From contig NZ_JBBKTT010000001.1 in assembly GCF_037892425.1 (NCBI RefSeq), positions 2,232,001-2,296,000 on the forward strand: a stretch of 64,000 nucleotides of DNA, written 5' to 3'. Source of the stretch: Lacibacter sp. H375 (GTDB lineage Bacteria; Bacteroidota; Bacteroidia; Chitinophagales; Chitinophagaceae). This document shows, in pieces, positions 8,440 through 17,430 of the stretch; within the stretch, counting starts at the first letter, position 1, and the number at the start of each line of letters is the position of its first letter. A model generated the notes under the pieces. It did not search any database, was not told the DNA's origin, and saw only the letters and a list, made by a program, of their open reading frames with translations. The position numbers and the translations under genes were made by a program.

Positions 8440-8877
8440 AGTTTTTTCAGTTTAGCGGCCGGTACCGGAATTAGTGTACTACGTTGCGCAGGCGTAGTAA
8501 AGATTTCAGCACCAAACCAAGTTCACAATAAGTATCATTCGGGCAACGATACTTCTAACCCTTCCATCTGTTACCAATATTAATCATTGACAACAGATTT
8601 TCATAAAGGTACTTATTCACAGGATGTGGAAACGTTAACGCAGGGTGAAGAATATTTTTCGGTAGTTGTTATATCCAAAGAAGGTTAGCCTCATAACTCA
8701 ACAATCTTATTTTTAACAAATGGTAAGATCAGTTGTCATTAGGTAATAAAGATTATAAATGCCCGTCTTTGATAGTTAATTGGCACAGTAATCGTAACAG
8801 TTAAGTGACTCTCAATATAAAAACAGAAGATGCAGCCAGAAAGAGTTAAATTGTAGAGGTACGTTGCTTAAACCTAT
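8440..8877. other. 438-base divergent intergenic region with two hairpins
   Basis: No open frame longer than a few codons is credible here. Two inverted repeats sit near the phoH side: TACTACG/CGTAGTA (8477-8483 and 8493-8499, nine-base loop), and AAGTATCATT/AACGATACTT (8530-8539 and 8545-8554, nine of ten pairs around a CGGGC loop). They would lie in the phoH leader or promoter. Promoters for phoH and for the DUF4403 gene must be here but I cannot place them. Confidence 0.5.
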
Positions 8878-10329
8878 ATGAAGTTATCACCTGTTATACT
8901 ATTTGCTCTCTTTTTTGCACTTGCATTGGCAGGATGTGGCGGTTGTTTTCAAAACAATACTGTTGTGAAACCGAAAGCTGTTACAGACAGTATTACTATC
9001 GACTTGCCATTGTCTACATTTAATATTCCTGTGCGGTACGACCTGCACAATTTTGAAGTATGGATCAACCAGGTGATCAAAGGAAAATTTCTTGAAACTG
9101 TTATTAATCCATTAAATGATAAACGTGATGAAGCACGATTGATCTTAACCAAGACCGGTACGATCCAGATTAGTTCAAATGGTGAAAAACTCATTTGTTT
9201 AGTTCCATTACAGTTAGAAGGTGTGCTGGTGAAAAGCAGGATGGGGAAGGGGCTCACCAGTTCTGCCGACACAGTGTTTACAACGGTGAACATTGAACTG
9301 TCTACTCCTGTTTCATTAGATAAAAACTGGAATCTTGTAACTGCATTTGAAATTGAAAAGTTGCAATGGATTAAGGAACCTGTTTTTCAAATAGGGCCAT
9401 TTAAAAAGAATCTCACAAAAAAAATCAATGAATGGGTGGAGGAAAATGAAGGAATGCTTACCAAGATCATGGACAGGGAGATCAACAAAACAGTTTCTAT
9501 GGAACCACCTTTGGCAAAAGTGTGGAAGGATTTGCAAAAGCCAATTATCATTCACAAAAAACAGCCGAATGTTTGGCTCACGTTCAACTGTGAATCGATT
9601 GAAGGAAAAATAGTATTGGGCCAGTCAACCATTACATGTGAAACAAGGGTACTTGCAAAAACAAAAATCATCACCGATACCACTACAATGTCAGCGGCAA
9701 GCCCACTGCCGGCTTACCGCTTACTCAAAGACGCATCAGCAGAATCAGATATTCATTTGTATGCATACACCTCTTTTGCTGAAATAAATGAAGAACTGAA
9801 TAACCAGTTAAAAGAAAAAACATTTAATGCTGAAGGCTATTCATTGAGCATTAAAGGCATCAATGCATATGCTTCGGAAGCAGGAATTTCTATTGAGATA
9901 CTTACAAGCAGAGATGTGAAAGGAAAATTAATAGCAAGCGGAAAATTGGAATTTGATCCGGGCACGCAGTCACTGATGATCCGGAATTTTGATTATTCTG
10001 TAAGCAGTAACAGCACACTAGTAAATGCCGGTGATATGCTGTTGCATCAACAGGTAAAAGATACAATTGCTTCCAAGTTGATTGTGAAAATGCGAAACTT
10101 GATCGATACTGTTCCGCAACTGGTCGAAAGTGCAATAGCAAAAGGAAAGTCGAGCGATAAAATTGATCTGGAGTTTGAGCACCTTGAAGTGAATCGATGT
10201 GAAATTTCAATGGGAGCTGAAGGCATTCATTTTGTGATCCATGCAGAAGCTACCGCCGGTATTCTGTTGAAGAAATTAAAACCGGGCAAACGGTTACGGA
10301 TAAAGAAAGCGCAGAAAAAAAATACCTGA
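8878..10329 (+). CDS. DUF4403 family lipoprotein
   Basis: 483 residues. The signal peptide MKLSPVILFALFFALALAGC ends in a lipobox with Cys20. The mature protein is beta-rich and shows features of DUF4403 proteins: an N-terminal SITIDLPLSTFNIPV segment, paired repeats with amphipathic helices (KNLTKKINEWVEENEGMLTKI) and a C-terminal half that repeats the same fold (VKDTIASKLIVKMRNLIDTVPQLV). Similar folds occur in lipid-binding tubular proteins, but no function is established. It opens a plus-strand run of five genes. Confidence 0.85.
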   Translation: MKLSPVILFALFFALALAGCGGCFQNNTVVKPKAVTDSITIDLPLSTFNIPVRYDLHNFEVWINQVIKGKFLETVINPLNDKRDEARLILTKTGTIQISSNGEKLICLVPLQLEGVLVKSRMGKGLTSSADTVFTTVNIELSTPVSLDKNWNLVTAFEIEKLQWIKEPVFQIGPFKKNLTKKINEWVEENEGMLTKIMDREINKTVSMEPPLAKVWKDLQKPIIIHKKQPNVWLTFNCESIEGKIVLGQSTITCETRVLAKTKIITDTTTMSAASPLPAYRLLKDASAESDIHLYAYTSFAEINEELNNQLKEKTFNAEGYSLSIKGINAYASEAGISIEILTSRDVKGKLIASGKLEFDPGTQSLMIRNFDYSVSSNSTLVNAGDMLLHQQVKDTIASKLIVKMRNLIDTVPQLVESAIAKGKSSDKIDLEFEHLEVNRCEISMGAEGIHFVIHAEATAGILLKKLKPGKRLRIKKAQKKNT

Positions 10330-10393
10330 GCTGAATAGAATACTGTTTCCATTGTATTGAAGCTGCCTGTTGATCCCTTATTTTTACACAATC

Positions 10394-11242
10394 ATGGCGG
10401 TTTATTTCTCTTCATTAAATTCAGGTAGTAATGCCAATTGCTATTACGTTAGTAATGGTGAGGCAGCTATATTGGTTGATGCCGGATTATCCTGCAGAGA
10501 AACGGAAAAGCGCATGACCCGGCTTGGTTTAAAGATGGAACAGGTGAAGGCGATTTTTATTTCGCATGAACACAGCGATCATATCAACGGTCTGGAAGTA
10601 TTGAGCCGCAAACACAAACTGCCTGTTTACATTTCACAGAAGACGTTAGCAAACAGCAATCTTTCAATTGATCAATCACTTACACGTTATTTCAAAAAAG
10701 ATGATACAGTGTCAATTGATCAGCTGCAAATAAAATGTTTCAGTAAATCACATGATGCAGCCGACCCGTTTAGTTTTATGATCAGCTCACAAAACATTAA
10801 TGTGGCGGTGATCACAGATATTGGGTACACATGTAAACAGGTACTACATTACTTTCAGCAAAGCCATGTTGTTTTTCTGGAAAGTAATTATTGCGAAACG
10901 ATGTTAGCCAATGGCGATTATCCTTATCATCTCAAACGCCGCATCAGCAGCGATGAAGGACATCTTTCAAATAAGCAGGCACTGGAGTTATTTCTCAATT
11001 ACAGAACGCCGCAGTTAAGTCATCTAATTTTGTCACATCTTTCAAAGAACAACAACACTCCGGAAACAGTCGAAGAGTTATTTAAACCACATGCCGGTAA
11101 CACGAACATAATTGTTGCATCACGTTATGAAGAATCTGCTTTGTTTTCAATTGATGCGGTAAGCGTGCCAGGTGCGGCGAGACCATTATTGAGGTCAGTG
11201 AAAAGGAAGCCCAGCAACGAATCACAGTTGTCTTTATTCTGA
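10394..11242 (+). CDS. MBL-fold metallo-hydrolase (YycJ/WalJ-like)
   Basis: 282 residues from the ATG at 10394; an upstream GTG-type start at 10370 would add eight residues that do not fit. It begins SSLNSGSNANCYYV, typical of the YycJ/WalJ branch of metallo-beta-lactamase-fold hydrolases, and shows the metal-binding HEHSDH motif at residues 58-63, a further DAADPFSF region, VAVITDIGYT with a metal-ligand Asp, and a late LILSHLSKNNN His. Members are cytoplasmic and probably act as nucleases on DNA; the exact substrate here is unknown. Length is normal. Confidence 0.9.
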   Translation: MAVYFSSLNSGSNANCYYVSNGEAAILVDAGLSCRETEKRMTRLGLKMEQVKAIFISHEHSDHINGLEVLSRKHKLPVYISQKTLANSNLSIDQSLTRYFKKDDTVSIDQLQIKCFSKSHDAADPFSFMISSQNINVAVITDIGYTCKQVLHYFQQSHVVFLESNYCETMLANGDYPYHLKRRISSDEGHLSNKQALELFLNYRTPQLSHLILSHLSKNNNTPETVEELFKPHAGNTNIIVASRYEESALFSIDAVSVPGAARPLLRSVKRKPSNESQLSLF

Positions 11243-11314
11243 CAACAACAGCGATTTTCTATATACCATAGATTAATCACTATTTGAAAAGTAATATCTT
11301 CCATTACCAAAATC

Positions 11315-12637
11315 ATGTTTATGTACCAGATCATGTGGCCGGGAAAACCAGACTGGCCTTTATGGCAACGTTTACTGTTTCGTTTTTTCTTTGTCTATTT
11401 CGTGTTGTATGTAAGTCCGTGGCAATGGCTTGAAATTATTCCAGGTGTAAACTATATAACGGATTATTATTCGAAGTTTATTGATTGGCTGGTGAATGCT
11501 GCCAACAAAAAACTGTTTCATGTTTACAAAAACCTGGTGCCTTTAAATGGAAGTGGCGATACTTCATGGGCATTCATACAGTTGCGATTATTTTTATTGA
11601 TCGCTGCTGTTACCATGATCGTTTGGTCGTTATTCGATCGTAAACGCCAACAGTATAATCGTCTTGCATATTGGTTCAGGATCATGTTGCGGTATTTTAT
11701 TATCATCAATTGTTTTGGTTATGGTTTTGCAAAAGTGTTTCTATCGCAAATGCCATTTCCCAACAACAGTTTAATGGCTACTTCATTGGGCGATCTGTTG
11801 CCGATGCGTTTATCGTGGGCATTTATGGGAGCATCTCCAACCTATGAATTCTTTTCAGGACTAATGGAAGTGATCGCAGGTGTTCTCTTGCTTTTCCGAC
11901 GAACAGCAACATTTGGTACATTACTGGCAGCGGGTGTTTTTGCCAATGTATTGCTGATGAATCTTGGTTATGATATTCCGGTGAAACTTTTTTCTAAACA
12001 CTTGCTGATTGCATGTCTTGTGTTGTTATCATTTGAATACAGACGCATCCTGAATTTTCTTGTATCCAACAGGTATGCTGAACAAGGTAATCTCTATTAC
12101 ATACGATATCCCAAAAAATGGATGCGTATTGCAGCTGTAACAGTGAAGCTGCTATTCATTGTGTTTTTTGTGATCTTGGGAGGAGTTGACTCATATAAGG
12201 GATATGCACAAAGAAGCAATACGCCTGAATCGAAACCCATTCGCTCAGGTTTGTATGATGTAACAGTGTTTGTAAAGAACGGCGACACGATCGCTCCATT
12301 GCTATACGACACCCTTCGCTGGCGAGATATTGTGTTTGAAAAAAATGGTTCTGGCAGTGTAGGTACAACGGATACATTGTTCTGGCAACGTTACAGGCGT
12401 GGGTATTTCCGCAGCAAGGTTGACACTGTCAAAAAGCAAATTGAGTTCAGCAAATCAAATCCTGCATTTGACATATTTAATCTGTTTACCTTACAGTATG
12501 AAATACCTGACAGTAATCGTATTGTTCTGAAAGGAAAGATAAGGAGCGATTCTGTGTATGCAGTTTTACAACGAAGCAAACGGCATTTCCAGCTGGCAGA
12601 AAAACAGTTTCATTGGTTAAGTGAATACAACAGGTAA
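11315..12637 (+). CDS. DoxX-like multi-pass membrane protein
   Basis: 440 residues. About eight hydrophobic helices are visible in the first 290 residues, including LFRFFFVYFVLYVSPW, LRLFLLIAAVTMIVWSLF, LRYFIIINCFGYGFAKVFL and LMEVIAGVLLLFRR; the last two are reminiscent of DoxX-type proteins (small quinol-linked or oxidoreductase-associated membrane proteins). A C-terminal soluble domain of about 130 residues (from GLYDVTVFVKNGDTI) is beta-rich. I do not recognise a catalytic site. It is followed 12 bases later by the tatD-type gene. Confidence 0.75.
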   Translation: MFMYQIMWPGKPDWPLWQRLLFRFFFVYFVLYVSPWQWLEIIPGVNYITDYYSKFIDWLVNAANKKLFHVYKNLVPLNGSGDTSWAFIQLRLFLLIAAVTMIVWSLFDRKRQQYNRLAYWFRIMLRYFIIINCFGYGFAKVFLSQMPFPNNSLMATSLGDLLPMRLSWAFMGASPTYEFFSGLMEVIAGVLLLFRRTATFGTLLAAGVFANVLLMNLGYDIPVKLFSKHLLIACLVLLSFEYRRILNFLVSNRYAEQGNLYYIRYPKKWMRIAAVTVKLLFIVFFVILGGVDSYKGYAQRSNTPESKPIRSGLYDVTVFVKNGDTIAPLLYDTLRWRDIVFEKNGSGSVGTTDTLFWQRYRRGYFRSKVDTVKKQIEFSKSNPAFDIFNLFTLQYEIPDSNRIVLKGKIRSDSVYAVLQRSKRHFQLAEKQFHWLSEYNR

Positions 12638-12649
12638 ATAATTTCAACT

Positions 12650-13309
12650 TTGTACATCAATATTCATACACATCATACCAGGCCTGTTGAAGGTATCATC
12701 AGCATTGGTAACCTGTACAAAGATTTTGATTCCATTGAAGCTGACAGCTTTTATTCTGTCGGACTACATCCCTGGTATCTTACCACAGAAACATGGGAAG
12801 AACAATTTAAAGTAGTAAAAGAAAAAAGCCGTTTAAAGAATGTTGTAGCTATTGGTGAAGCAGGGTTAGATAAAGTAACTGAAACTGATTTCGAATTACA
12901 ACAAGCTGTTTTTTCAAAACATGTTCAACTGGCCAATGAAGTACAAAAACCGTTGATCGTTCATTGTGTGCGGGCACATGCGGAAGTAATTGCTTTGCTG
13001 AAGCAAACTACTGCGCAGGTGCCGGTTATCTTTCATGGGTTTAATAAAAGTATAGAACTGGCAAGGCAACTTATCGCCTTAGGTTATTATCTCTCTTTTG
13101 GAAAAGGATTGGAAAAGCATGGTGTGCAGGAAGTATTGGCCGCTTTACCTCATGCTAAGATCTTCCTTGAAACAGATAACAGCACAGCCTCAATCGCAGA
13201 AATTTATACGCATGCAGCGTCAGCTTTTCAAATTGACGAAGAATCGCTTAGTTTGCAGCTCCAAAAAAATGCAGCAACTGTTTTTGGCGCTGCTCTTACA
13301 AGATTATGA
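12650..13309 (+). CDS. TatD family metal-dependent hydrolase
   Basis: 219 residues from a TTG at 12650; no ATG or GTG is available because an in-frame stop (the end of the previous gene) lies 15 bases upstream. TatD proteins are TIM-barrel metal hydrolases acting as DNA exo- or endonucleases. Visible ligands are INIHTHH at the N-terminus, GEAGLDK, VHCVRAHAE, FHGFN and ETDNS at the expected spacing. It is shorter than E. coli TatD (about 260) but matches the Bacteroidota form. It overlaps tcdA by four bases (ATGA), so the two are translated together. Confidence 0.9.
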   Translation: MYINIHTHHTRPVEGIISIGNLYKDFDSIEADSFYSVGLHPWYLTTETWEEQFKVVKEKSRLKNVVAIGEAGLDKVTETDFELQQAVFSKHVQLANEVQKPLIVHCVRAHAEVIALLKQTTAQVPVIFHGFNKSIELARQLIALGYYLSFGKGLEKHGVQEVLAALPHAKIFLETDNSTASIAEIYTHAASAFQIDEESLSLQLQKNAATVFGAALTRL

Positions 13310-14040
13310 TGAATGATATTTCATGGCTTTCACGCACCAGTTTGTTGATAGGTGAGGAAACCGTTCGTGCATTTACAAAAAAACATGTGATGATCGTGGG
13401 TATGGGCGGTGTTGGCTCTTTTGCTGCTGAATTTATTGCACGTAGCGGTATTGGTAAAATGACGATCATTGATGGCGATGTGGTTGATCCCAGCAATCGC
13501 AATCGGCAGTTGCCTGCATTGGCAACCAATCATGGTGAATCAAAAGCATTGATCATGGCTGAACGTTTAAAAGCCATTAATCCGGAACTGGAATTGAATG
13601 TGGTGAAAGAATTCATCAATCCTGAAACAGTATTGCAGCAGTTTGCTTACAAACCCGATTATTTAATTGATGCTATCGATAGTATCACACCAAAGATCAC
13701 CTTCATCCGAATGGCATATGAAAGTGGTTTACCATTGGTGAGCAGTATGGGTGCAGGCGCTAAACTCGATCCCACTCAATTAAAGGTTGTTGATATTTCT
13801 AAAACATACAATTGCCCGTTTGCACAACAGATACGGAAGAATTTGAAAGGTTATGGTATCCGCCGTGGAGTGAAAGTTGTTTTCTCACCCGAACAACCCA
13901 TTAAAGAAAGTTTGATGCTGACAGATGGAAGAAACTATAAGAAGTCAGCATATGGAACCATCTCTTATTTACCTGCTGTGTTTGGTGCAGTAACAGCTTC
14001 GGTGGTGATAAGAGATTTGATCAAAGAAATAAAAGGCTGA
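13306..14040 (+). CDS. tcdA: tRNA threonylcarbamoyladenosine dehydratase
   Basis: 244 residues. TcdA is an E1/ThiF-like enzyme that uses ATP to cyclise t6A at tRNA position 37 into ct6A. Visible are the N-terminal DISWLSRTSLLIGEE lead, the nucleotide-binding GMGGVGS loop (residues 32-38), the IIDGDVVDPSNRNRQ segment (54-68, with the conserved Asp, Asn and Arg), DAIDSI, and SSMGAGAKLDPTQ. It starts within the end of the TatD gene. Length agrees with the family. Confidence 0.93.
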   Translation: MMNDISWLSRTSLLIGEETVRAFTKKHVMIVGMGGVGSFAAEFIARSGIGKMTIIDGDVVDPSNRNRQLPALATNHGESKALIMAERLKAINPELELNVVKEFINPETVLQQFAYKPDYLIDAIDSITPKITFIRMAYESGLPLVSSMGAGAKLDPTQLKVVDISKTYNCPFAQQIRKNLKGYGIRRGVKVVFSPEQPIKESLMLTDGRNYKKSAYGTISYLPAVFGAVTASVVIRDLIKEIKG

Positions 14041-14055
14041 TGCAAAAGACTGCCG

Positions 14056-14436
14056 TTATTCATTGGTGCAATTTGCTTCGCATTCCGCCAATGTTTCAAA
14101 CGGAGAATGAAATGGCGACTCCTTATACTTGCCATTTTTTTGTTTGACAAGCAAAAAGAATACTCCGTTTTTTTCTTTGCATTTGCATTTTGGTTCTTCC
14201 GGAATAATTTCTACTGATTCGGGTTCTGTTCCCGCATCAACCGATATTGGACGTGATGCCGTTCTTCTCAATGATTTTCTCGGCGGTATTTTTTTTACAG
14301 CCTTCTTCGACGCTTTTTTCTTTGCCTGCTTTTTTTTAGGCGCAACCTTCTTTACAGTTTTTTTTGCAGCCACGTTCTTTTTCTTTGGTGATTTAGTAGC
14401 TGCTTTCTTCTTTGATGGTTTTACTGCTTTTGCCAT
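14056..14436 (-). CDS. Lys/Ala-rich histone-H1-like protein with Cys-containing C-domain
   Basis: 126 residues. The first 62 residues are almost only Lys, Ala, Pro, Val and Ser with KKK clusters (AKKTVKKVAPKKKQAKKKAS), like bacterial histone-H1-like tails that bind nucleic acid. After an acidic linker (GTEPESVEIIPEEP) comes a compact C-terminal piece: CKCKEKNGVFFLLVKQKNG, then PFETLAECEANC, with four cysteines that could bind a metal or form disulfides. I do not recognise this second part as a named family. The gene is last in an operon with a secreted protein and a lipoprotein; whether it is cytoplasmic is inferred from the lack of a signal peptide. Confidence 0.7.
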   Translation of the reverse strand: MAKAVKPSKKKAATKSPKKKNVAAKKTVKKVAPKKKQAKKKASKKAVKKIPPRKSLRRTASRPISVDAGTEPESVEIIPEEPKCKCKEKNGVFFLLVKQKNGKYKESPFHSPFETLAECEANCTNE

Positions 14437-14446
14437 AATTCAGTAT

Positions 14447-15166
14447 TTAAAATGGTCTTAAGAGTTTAAAGTATAAGGCATGATCGTCTTCAAAAATATT
14501 TGCGATATTAAAAACAAGTGGTTTATTTCCTCCAAACCTATTGGGGCTGATATTGTAAATATTGATGATCCTGAAATCAGCAAGTGAAGAGATGTTCTTT
14601 TTGGTATCAGTCTCGAATTTGATTTCGAGTTTTGTAATGGTCTTATCCTTCGGGTCCCGGGTACTCCCCGTTCTACCAAACTCATTTTCTTTAACCGGGT
14701 ATTTCCAAATGGCTTCGTGTGTTTTCCTGTTTGGTTTACATCGCAAGCGTTTGGTATATTTTAGTTGGCCGGCACCCCAATCTCCCACCAGTGCGGGCCC
14801 GAGACCTATGCATTCTTCCTCAGAGTTAAATATGGCCGGAAGGAAAATACTTCGTCTTGCCGAGTTGTTAATAGTTATAATGAAAAGTTTATATGAATTC
14901 CCATCAATTGTAATTCCTGACACAGGGTTTTTGCTTTCAGAATTTATGATGGTTTCTTCTGCAATTCCATCCCGATTGACTAAGTCTTCATTCAATTCAG
15001 CAACAAAGATGTTGCCACTGGTAAACGAAGTGTCTTTTTCTTTTGCTGTCACTAACAACCTCCTTACATAGTCGACATTGATATCAGCATCAGAAAAACT
15101 CACCTGTGTTGGTTTGCATCCAACTAAAATCAACAGTAATATTGCGAATAAAATATTTCTCACCAC
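14447..15166 (-). CDS. Hypothetical lipoprotein
   Basis: 239 residues. A lipobox (MVRNILFAILLLILVGCKP, Cys17) makes it a lipoprotein. The mature region looks beta-rich with an N-terminal VDYVRRLLVTAKEKDTSF stretch and a single CIGLGP motif; nothing identifies a family. Its start overlaps the end of the upstream secreted-protein gene by seven bases, and the Lys-rich gene follows 10 bases after its stop, so the three form one operon. Function unknown. Confidence 0.7.
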   Translation of the reverse strand: MVRNILFAILLLILVGCKPTQVSFSDADINVDYVRRLLVTAKEKDTSFTSGNIFVAELNEDLVNRDGIAEETIINSESKNPVSGITIDGNSYKLFIITINNSARRSIFLPAIFNSEEECIGLGPALVGDWGAGQLKYTKRLRCKPNRKTHEAIWKYPVKENEFGRTGSTRDPKDKTITKLEIKFETDTKKNISSLADFRIINIYNISPNRFGGNKPLVFNIANIFEDDHALYFKLLRPF

Positions 15167-16119
15167 TTAATGTTTTGCAGGTTATTGTATGATCCGCCAA
15201 TAAAGAAGCGTGTATAATCTTTATTCGGATGGAAAGGATAGTTGCCTTTCAAATGAATCCAGTCTTGCACACCCCAGAAGCGGCCTTTACGATCGATCAT
15301 TGAACCGGCAAAGCCAACATCGAAACTTGTGTAAGGTCCCGTACCGATCTTTAACTGGTAAACTGATGTGTTGTAATTATTGGGTGTTTCTTTTTTCTTC
15401 TGTGCAGAATCCCCATACAACGGCACATTGATACCAATGATGTTTGCCAATTCATAAAGCAACGGTTTGTAACCGGTGTATTGATCATACCCAAATTCAA
15501 CACGATTGAAACGTAACGGGTGATGAACAAACATGGTACCACCTCCTGTCCAGTAACGATCGAATCCATCAGACAATCCTAACAGATTAAACGGAACAGC
15601 ATCGTTGTTATAAGTAACACTTACATCGCCAATAGTTGCAGTGGCCGCACCAAACACCTGGTGCCGACGGTGATTGTTCAACAAATAATTGGTGCTTAAG
15701 AAAAGCGCATAACGTTGGTTGGTGATGAGGTTATAAAAATCGCCATTGTGCAAAGTGCGTAATTGTTTTACATATTGCATGGGTTTGTCAAAACCATAAC
15801 CAATGGAAAACGTATTCGTGAAATCGATCTGGTAATCGCCCACCAAAGGATTAAGACTTGCGGCTATCGTTTTCGTGTAAATACTTAGCGATGGCCCATA
15901 GTGGATCATGTAATGTTTATCATATGTACCCATGATGCTCATGGAACCGTAAATACGGAGACCGGGAAATTTTTGTTGCTTGCTGCGGTAGAGCCAGATA
16001 TTGCAGCCAACATTACCATACACATCTGTAACCCATTTTGATTGGCCGATAACATTGCTTGTTACCACAAGAACAAGCAAACATGCAAGTAGATAGTTAA
16101 GGTTCTTTTTTGAAGGCAT
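15160..16119 (-). CDS. Secreted beta-rich protein, possibly 'polymorphic toxin type 23'-like
   Basis: 319 residues from the ATG at 16119, chosen because it opens a clean signal peptide (MPSKKNLNYLLACLLVLVVT, cleaved after about VIGQ); a longer frame exists upstream. The mature protein alternates Tyr/Gly/Asn-rich strands (GYGFDKPMQYVKQLRTLHNG, GLSDGFDRYWTGGGTMFVHH, YDQYTGYKPLLYELANIIG). I have a weak recollection of this pattern in Bacteroidota proteins named after a type 23 toxin domain, but they may simply be outer-membrane or surface proteins. First gene of a three-gene operon with a lipoprotein and a Lys-rich protein. Confidence 0.65.
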   Translation of the reverse strand: MPSKKNLNYLLACLLVLVVTSNVIGQSKWVTDVYGNVGCNIWLYRSKQQKFPGLRIYGSMSIMGTYDKHYMIHYGPSLSIYTKTIAASLNPLVGDYQIDFTNTFSIGYGFDKPMQYVKQLRTLHNGDFYNLITNQRYALFLSTNYLLNNHRRHQVFGAATATIGDVSVTYNNDAVPFNLLGLSDGFDRYWTGGGTMFVHHPLRFNRVEFGYDQYTGYKPLLYELANIIGINVPLYGDSAQKKKETPNNYNTSVYQLKIGTGPYTSFDVGFAGSMIDRKGRFWGVQDWIHLKGNYPFHPNKDYTRFFIGGSYNNLQNIKW

Positions 16120-16340
16120 GAGGTGTAGGTTGCAGTGTTTAGTATACACAAGTAAAAACATTTTATTGAAAAATGAAAGGGTTAAAACACGCAAGTTTTA
16201 CACAGTCATTTTACTAATCAAAAAGTCAATCGTAAAAATACTGCTGTGATTTATTAAAGAATGCATGCATTGATGAGTTGTATAAATCAAAAAGGAAACG
16301 TCGTATTTATTTAACCATCCTGTTTTCTTACTTTCACAAA

Positions 16341-16769
16341 ATGCAACGGAAAAAAGCAGATGTAGATGTGGTGAGGGATGTGTTACAACAAATGGTTTTA
16401 GCACGACCTGATTCAACATTTATCAAAAGTCTCGCCTTTCAATACGAGGAACGGGGTGGACTGAGCAAAAAGCAGCTCGAAGGTTTGTTACAAAAAGCAA
16501 TGAAAGTTGCTGAAATACCTGAACATAAATTGGCCACACTTGAAGCGATCATTTTAAAGAAACCTACACGTGAACGGGCAGCAGCATCGGCACCAACAGC
16601 TTTTTTTACAAAAGATGAAACGATCGGAGCGATTATTAATGCTATTCTGGAAAAATATCCCCAACACAAACAGGTATTGTTCTTAAAAGCTAAATATGAG
16701 AACAACGAAATTTTATCTCCCGCTGAGATCACTGATCTGAAACGATTGGAAAAAGTGTTAAAGAAATAA
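16341..16769 (+). CDS. Conserved hypothetical cytoplasmic protein
   Basis: 142 residues from the ATG at 16341; an upstream start would add a basic stretch of 21 residues that reads like untranslated DNA. It is helical, with RPDSTFIKSLAFQYEERGGL early on, a variable Ala/Thr linker (RAAASAPTAFF) and a second helical part rich in Lys and Glu. No signal peptide, no membrane helix, no recognised motif. It is convergent with the methyltransferase gene, three bases away. Confidence 0.65.
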   Translation: MQRKKADVDVVRDVLQQMVLARPDSTFIKSLAFQYEERGGLSKKQLEGLLQKAMKVAEIPEHKLATLEAIILKKPTRERAAASAPTAFFTKDETIGAIINAILEKYPQHKQVLFLKAKYENNEILSPAEITDLKRLEKVLKK

Positions 16770-16772
16770 TCA

Positions 16773-17408
16773 CTATTGCTTCAATACATAAACGGAACAG
16801 GTAACATAGGGAGTTACAGCTGTTATCGTTTTCTCTTCCCATAATTTACAGTAGGGCAGTAACCTGTCAATAAATGGTTTTGCCATCAGCCGTTGTGGCG
16901 TGGAAAGAATGATGGTTGTTCCTTTTTCTAAAAAAGAAATGATGACGTAGAATAGAGTTTCGAATGCCTGAGGTTCGTAATTAATATCGCTCAACAGCAA
17001 TATATCAACAGAAAGATCAGCGGGGATATGATTCCAATCGATCACCACTGCATCAATATTCTCCAGTTTATTTTCCTGAATCGATTGTTGCATTAACTGT
17101 ACAGCTTCCCGCACATAATCGGTGCAGGTAACTTTTGTCGCAAGTTGTGCAGCAAGAAACGATGGTAATCCTAAACCAGCTGCCAATTCAAGTACAGTTT
17201 TGTTTTGCAACCAATGAGGTTGCGTTGCTATGAATTCGCAGAGTGCATAGGCAGATGGCCACGCCTGTGCCCAATAGGGAGCGGGAGTTGATGGATCTTT
17301 TTGAAGTTGTTTGCTGAATGCCTGCTGAAGTGCCAATGAGTCTGGTACAAACGCATTGAACCGGTAATCACCAAAATGAAATGTTTCAAGAGTTGTTTGC
17401 AAATCCAT
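16773..17408 (-). CDS. Class I SAM methyltransferase, METTL20/ETFBKMT-like
   Basis: 211 residues. The fold is that of seven-strand methyltransferases: PYWAQAWPSAYALCEFI leads into motif I VLELAAGLGLPSFLAAQL, then CTDY (motif II acidic residue region), DWNHIP and LLLSDINYEP. The YWAxxWPSA lead and the DxNYE motif are those of the protein-lysine methyltransferase group related to METTL20 and METTL21. The substrate cannot be told from sequence. No signal peptide. It faces the 16341 gene tail to tail. Confidence 0.82.
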   Translation of the reverse strand: MDLQTTLETFHFGDYRFNAFVPDSLALQQAFSKQLQKDPSTPAPYWAQAWPSAYALCEFIATQPHWLQNKTVLELAAGLGLPSFLAAQLATKVTCTDYVREAVQLMQQSIQENKLENIDAVVIDWNHIPADLSVDILLLSDINYEPQAFETLFYVIISFLEKGTTIILSTPQRLMAKPFIDRLLPYCKLWEEKTITAVTPYVTCSVYVLKQ

Positions 17409-17430
17409 TGCGGCAAAGTAACGGTAACAT

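Noticed and set aside
14129-14461. Plus-strand 110-codon Phe-rich frame opposite the Lys-rich gene
   Set aside because: It is the mirror of Lys codons (AAA/AAG read as TTT/CTT); the minus-strand gene is far better supported.
15160-16119. Firm naming of this gene as a polymorphic toxin
   Set aside because: Only a vague recollection supports it; no catalytic motif or immunity gene can be shown, so it stays a secreted protein of unknown function.
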